Source: CAYQNU01 sp964419055
GTDB lineage: Bacteria; Bacteroidota; Bacteroidia; Flavobacteriales_D; Parvicellaceae
Assembly: GCA_964419055.1 (NCBI GenBank)
Contig: CAYQNU010000006.1
Span: 1 to 64,000, forward strand
Length of the DNA stretch: 64,000 bases
Direction: 5' to 3'
Position 1 is the stretch's first letter. Each line of letters opens with the position of its first letter. Under the pieces are notes generated by a model that ran no database searches, was not told the origin of the DNA, and saw nothing but the letters and a program-made list of their open reading frames with translations. The position numbers and the translations under genes are program-made. This document shows, piece after piece, positions 62,989-64,000 of the stretch.

Positions 62989-63713
62989 TTTCTGCTAAAA
63001 ACATTGTATTTCACAATGCAATATATAGCTCTAAATCCATCCTTCCAACCTATTTTTTTACCTTCTTCGTAGGTTCTTCCATAATAAGAAATACCCACTT
63101 CATAAATTCTAATGTTGGGCACTCTAGATAATTTTGCCGTCAATTCGGGTTCAAAGCCAAAACGTTTTTCCTTTAAATTTAATCCTTGAGCTACATCCGT
63201 TCTAATCAACTTATAGCATGTTTCCATATCTGTTAAATTCAAATTGGTAAACATATTAGATAAATTGGTTAAGAATTTATTACCTATTGAATGCCAGTAA
63301 AATAATATTCGGTGTGGATTACCACCTAAAAAACGAGATCCATACACTACATCAGCAAATCCAGTAACAATGGGTTTCAATAAATCATTGTATTCAGCTG
63401 GATCATATTCCAAATCAGCATCTTGAATGATGAGGTAATCACCTGTAGCTAATTCAATAGCTTTGTGAATAGCAGCTCCTTTACCTTGATTAACCGTTTG
63501 GTTAAACAAACGGATATTGAGTTGAGGATTTTGAGCCATATAACTTTCCACAGCTTCAATAGTATTGTCTTTTGAACAATCATTCACAATTACTATTTCT
63601 TTTTCAATTTGATTGACCAATTCAACGTTTTTAACCTTATCCAAAATCAAATGGATAGTCTTGGCTTCGTTGTAAGCAGGAATCAAAATAGATAATTTAT
63701 GTATGTTAGCCAT
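62985..63713 (-). CDS. Glycosyltransferase family 2, polyprenyl-phosphate-sugar synthase-like (paralogue)
   Basis: 242 residues from ATG 63713; an in-frame TTG at 63719 is less likely. The same blocks as the GT2 at 58408 are present: HKLSILIPAYNEAKTIHLIL, IVNDCSKDNTIEAVE, VNQGKGAAIHKAIE, QDADLEYDPAEY, DMETCYKLIRT. The two enzymes bracket the two GT-C-like genes. It is the first gene of the minus-strand operon and overlaps the next by 4 bp. Confidence 0.9.
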   Translation of the reverse strand: MANIHKLSILIPAYNEAKTIHLILDKVKNVELVNQIEKEIVIVNDCSKDNTIEAVESYMAQNPQLNIRLFNQTVNQGKGAAIHKAIELATGDYLIIQDADLEYDPAEYNDLLKPIVTGFADVVYGSRFLGGNPHRILFYWHSIGNKFLTNLSNMFTNLNLTDMETCYKLIRTDVAQGLNLKEKRFGFEPELTAKLSRVPNIRIYEVGISYYGRTYEEGKKIGWKDGFRAIYCIVKYNVFSRK

Positions 63714-63869
63714 GGTCAAAAGTACTAAAGATAAAAATTAGGTAAAAATGAAGTTAAGAACGCAAAAATAACAATTCCATTGCTTTTACAAAATGTTATT
63801 TTCTAATTTAGAGTGATAGCACTAAATTGTCAATTATTTACCTTTGTTAATTGATTGTTTTTAAGGTAT

Positions 63870-64000
63870 TTAATTAATTTTGTTCAAAATCGTCCAAACT
63901 TTAGTTAAATCATTGGATGTATTATTTATCAGAGAATCTGGTAGTGTTTTTTCAAAAAGCAACGTACCATTTGTGTCGTACTTGATAAGTTCGATTTTTT
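63870..64000 (-). CDS. Unidentified gene, 3' end only (window edge)
   Basis: A minus-strand frame enters from the window edge and ends with TAA at 63870. The last 42 residues read KIELIKYDTNGTLLFEKTLP and then DSLINNTSNDLTKVWTILNK. They are hydrophilic with no family signature. The 156-bp gap between this stop and the GT2 start (63714-63869) holds no other feature. Confidence 0.6.
   Translation of the reverse strand, partial: KIELIKYDTNGTLLFEKTLPDSLINNTSNDLTKVWTILNKIN

Overview
The window is AT-rich chromosomal DNA from a member of the Bacteroidota, most like the Flavobacteriales. The evidence is: a tRNA-Trp-secE-nusG-rplKAJL-rpoBC cluster followed by a DUF3467 gene; many TAnnTTTG-type -7 promoter elements with no clear Shine-Dalgarno sequences; a type IX secretion (T9SS) style PKD adhesin with a PorP/SprF partner; an OstA-like protein, a putative porin of the Porin_10 type and TPR-SpoIIE phosphatases. 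No plasmid or phage backbone is visible. The window cuts a tRNA at its left edge and an unidentified minus-strand gene at its right edge.

Layout. 1-11.5 kb: translation and transcription operon, with hairpins before rplK, between rplL and rpoB and between rpoB and rpoC, closed by a strong terminator. 11.6-12.1 kb: a ParD/RelE-like toxin-antitoxin pair. 12.2-16.7 kb: DUF3467, porin, ArnT-like glycosyltransferase and Crp-like regulator. 17-19.6 kb: glyA and fahA. 19.7-23.4 kb: an accessory islet with four co-oriented copies of a three-hairpin REP-type repeat, a REP-associated tyrosine transposase broken by an in-frame amber codon, and four small exported proteins, two with MORN-type repeats. 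23.6-28.3 kb: bifunctional RelA/SpoT, a Fur-family regulator overlapping a STAS protein, and purA. 28.4-36.8 kb: two methyltransferases, OstA-like protein, lipoprotein, YgiQ, DUF3592-type protein, TlpA-like thioredoxin, PAP2 phosphatase and sugar transferase. 36.8-38.3 kb: a 42-residue small ORF, a GT2 and a WcaF-like acetyltransferase. 38.4-52.8 kb: on the minus strand, a giant PKD adhesin, PorP/SprF, then three tandem TPR-SpoIIE phosphatases and the C-terminal stub of a fourth. 53-58.4 kb: AddB-like nuclease, ttcA and cysS. 58.4-63.7 kb: a minus-strand GT2, GT-C-like, GT-C-like, GT2 cluster.

How genes may work together. The adhesin and its SprF-like partner are a typical T9SS pair. The three membrane-anchored phosphatases downstream on the same strand could form a sensory module tied to surface behaviour (inference). 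The envelope genes at 28-38 kb and 58-64 kb build or move surface glycans and lipids. RelA/SpoT, Fur and STAS form a regulatory patch.

The signals most worth a second look are: the REP/transposase islet, where a repeat arm carrying a promoter-like motif sits in front of both the transposase and an unrelated exported-protein gene; an in-frame palindromic insertion inside a phosphatase domain; the phosphatase stub with only synonymous differences in its last codons; and a three-unit higher-order repeat inside the adhesin.
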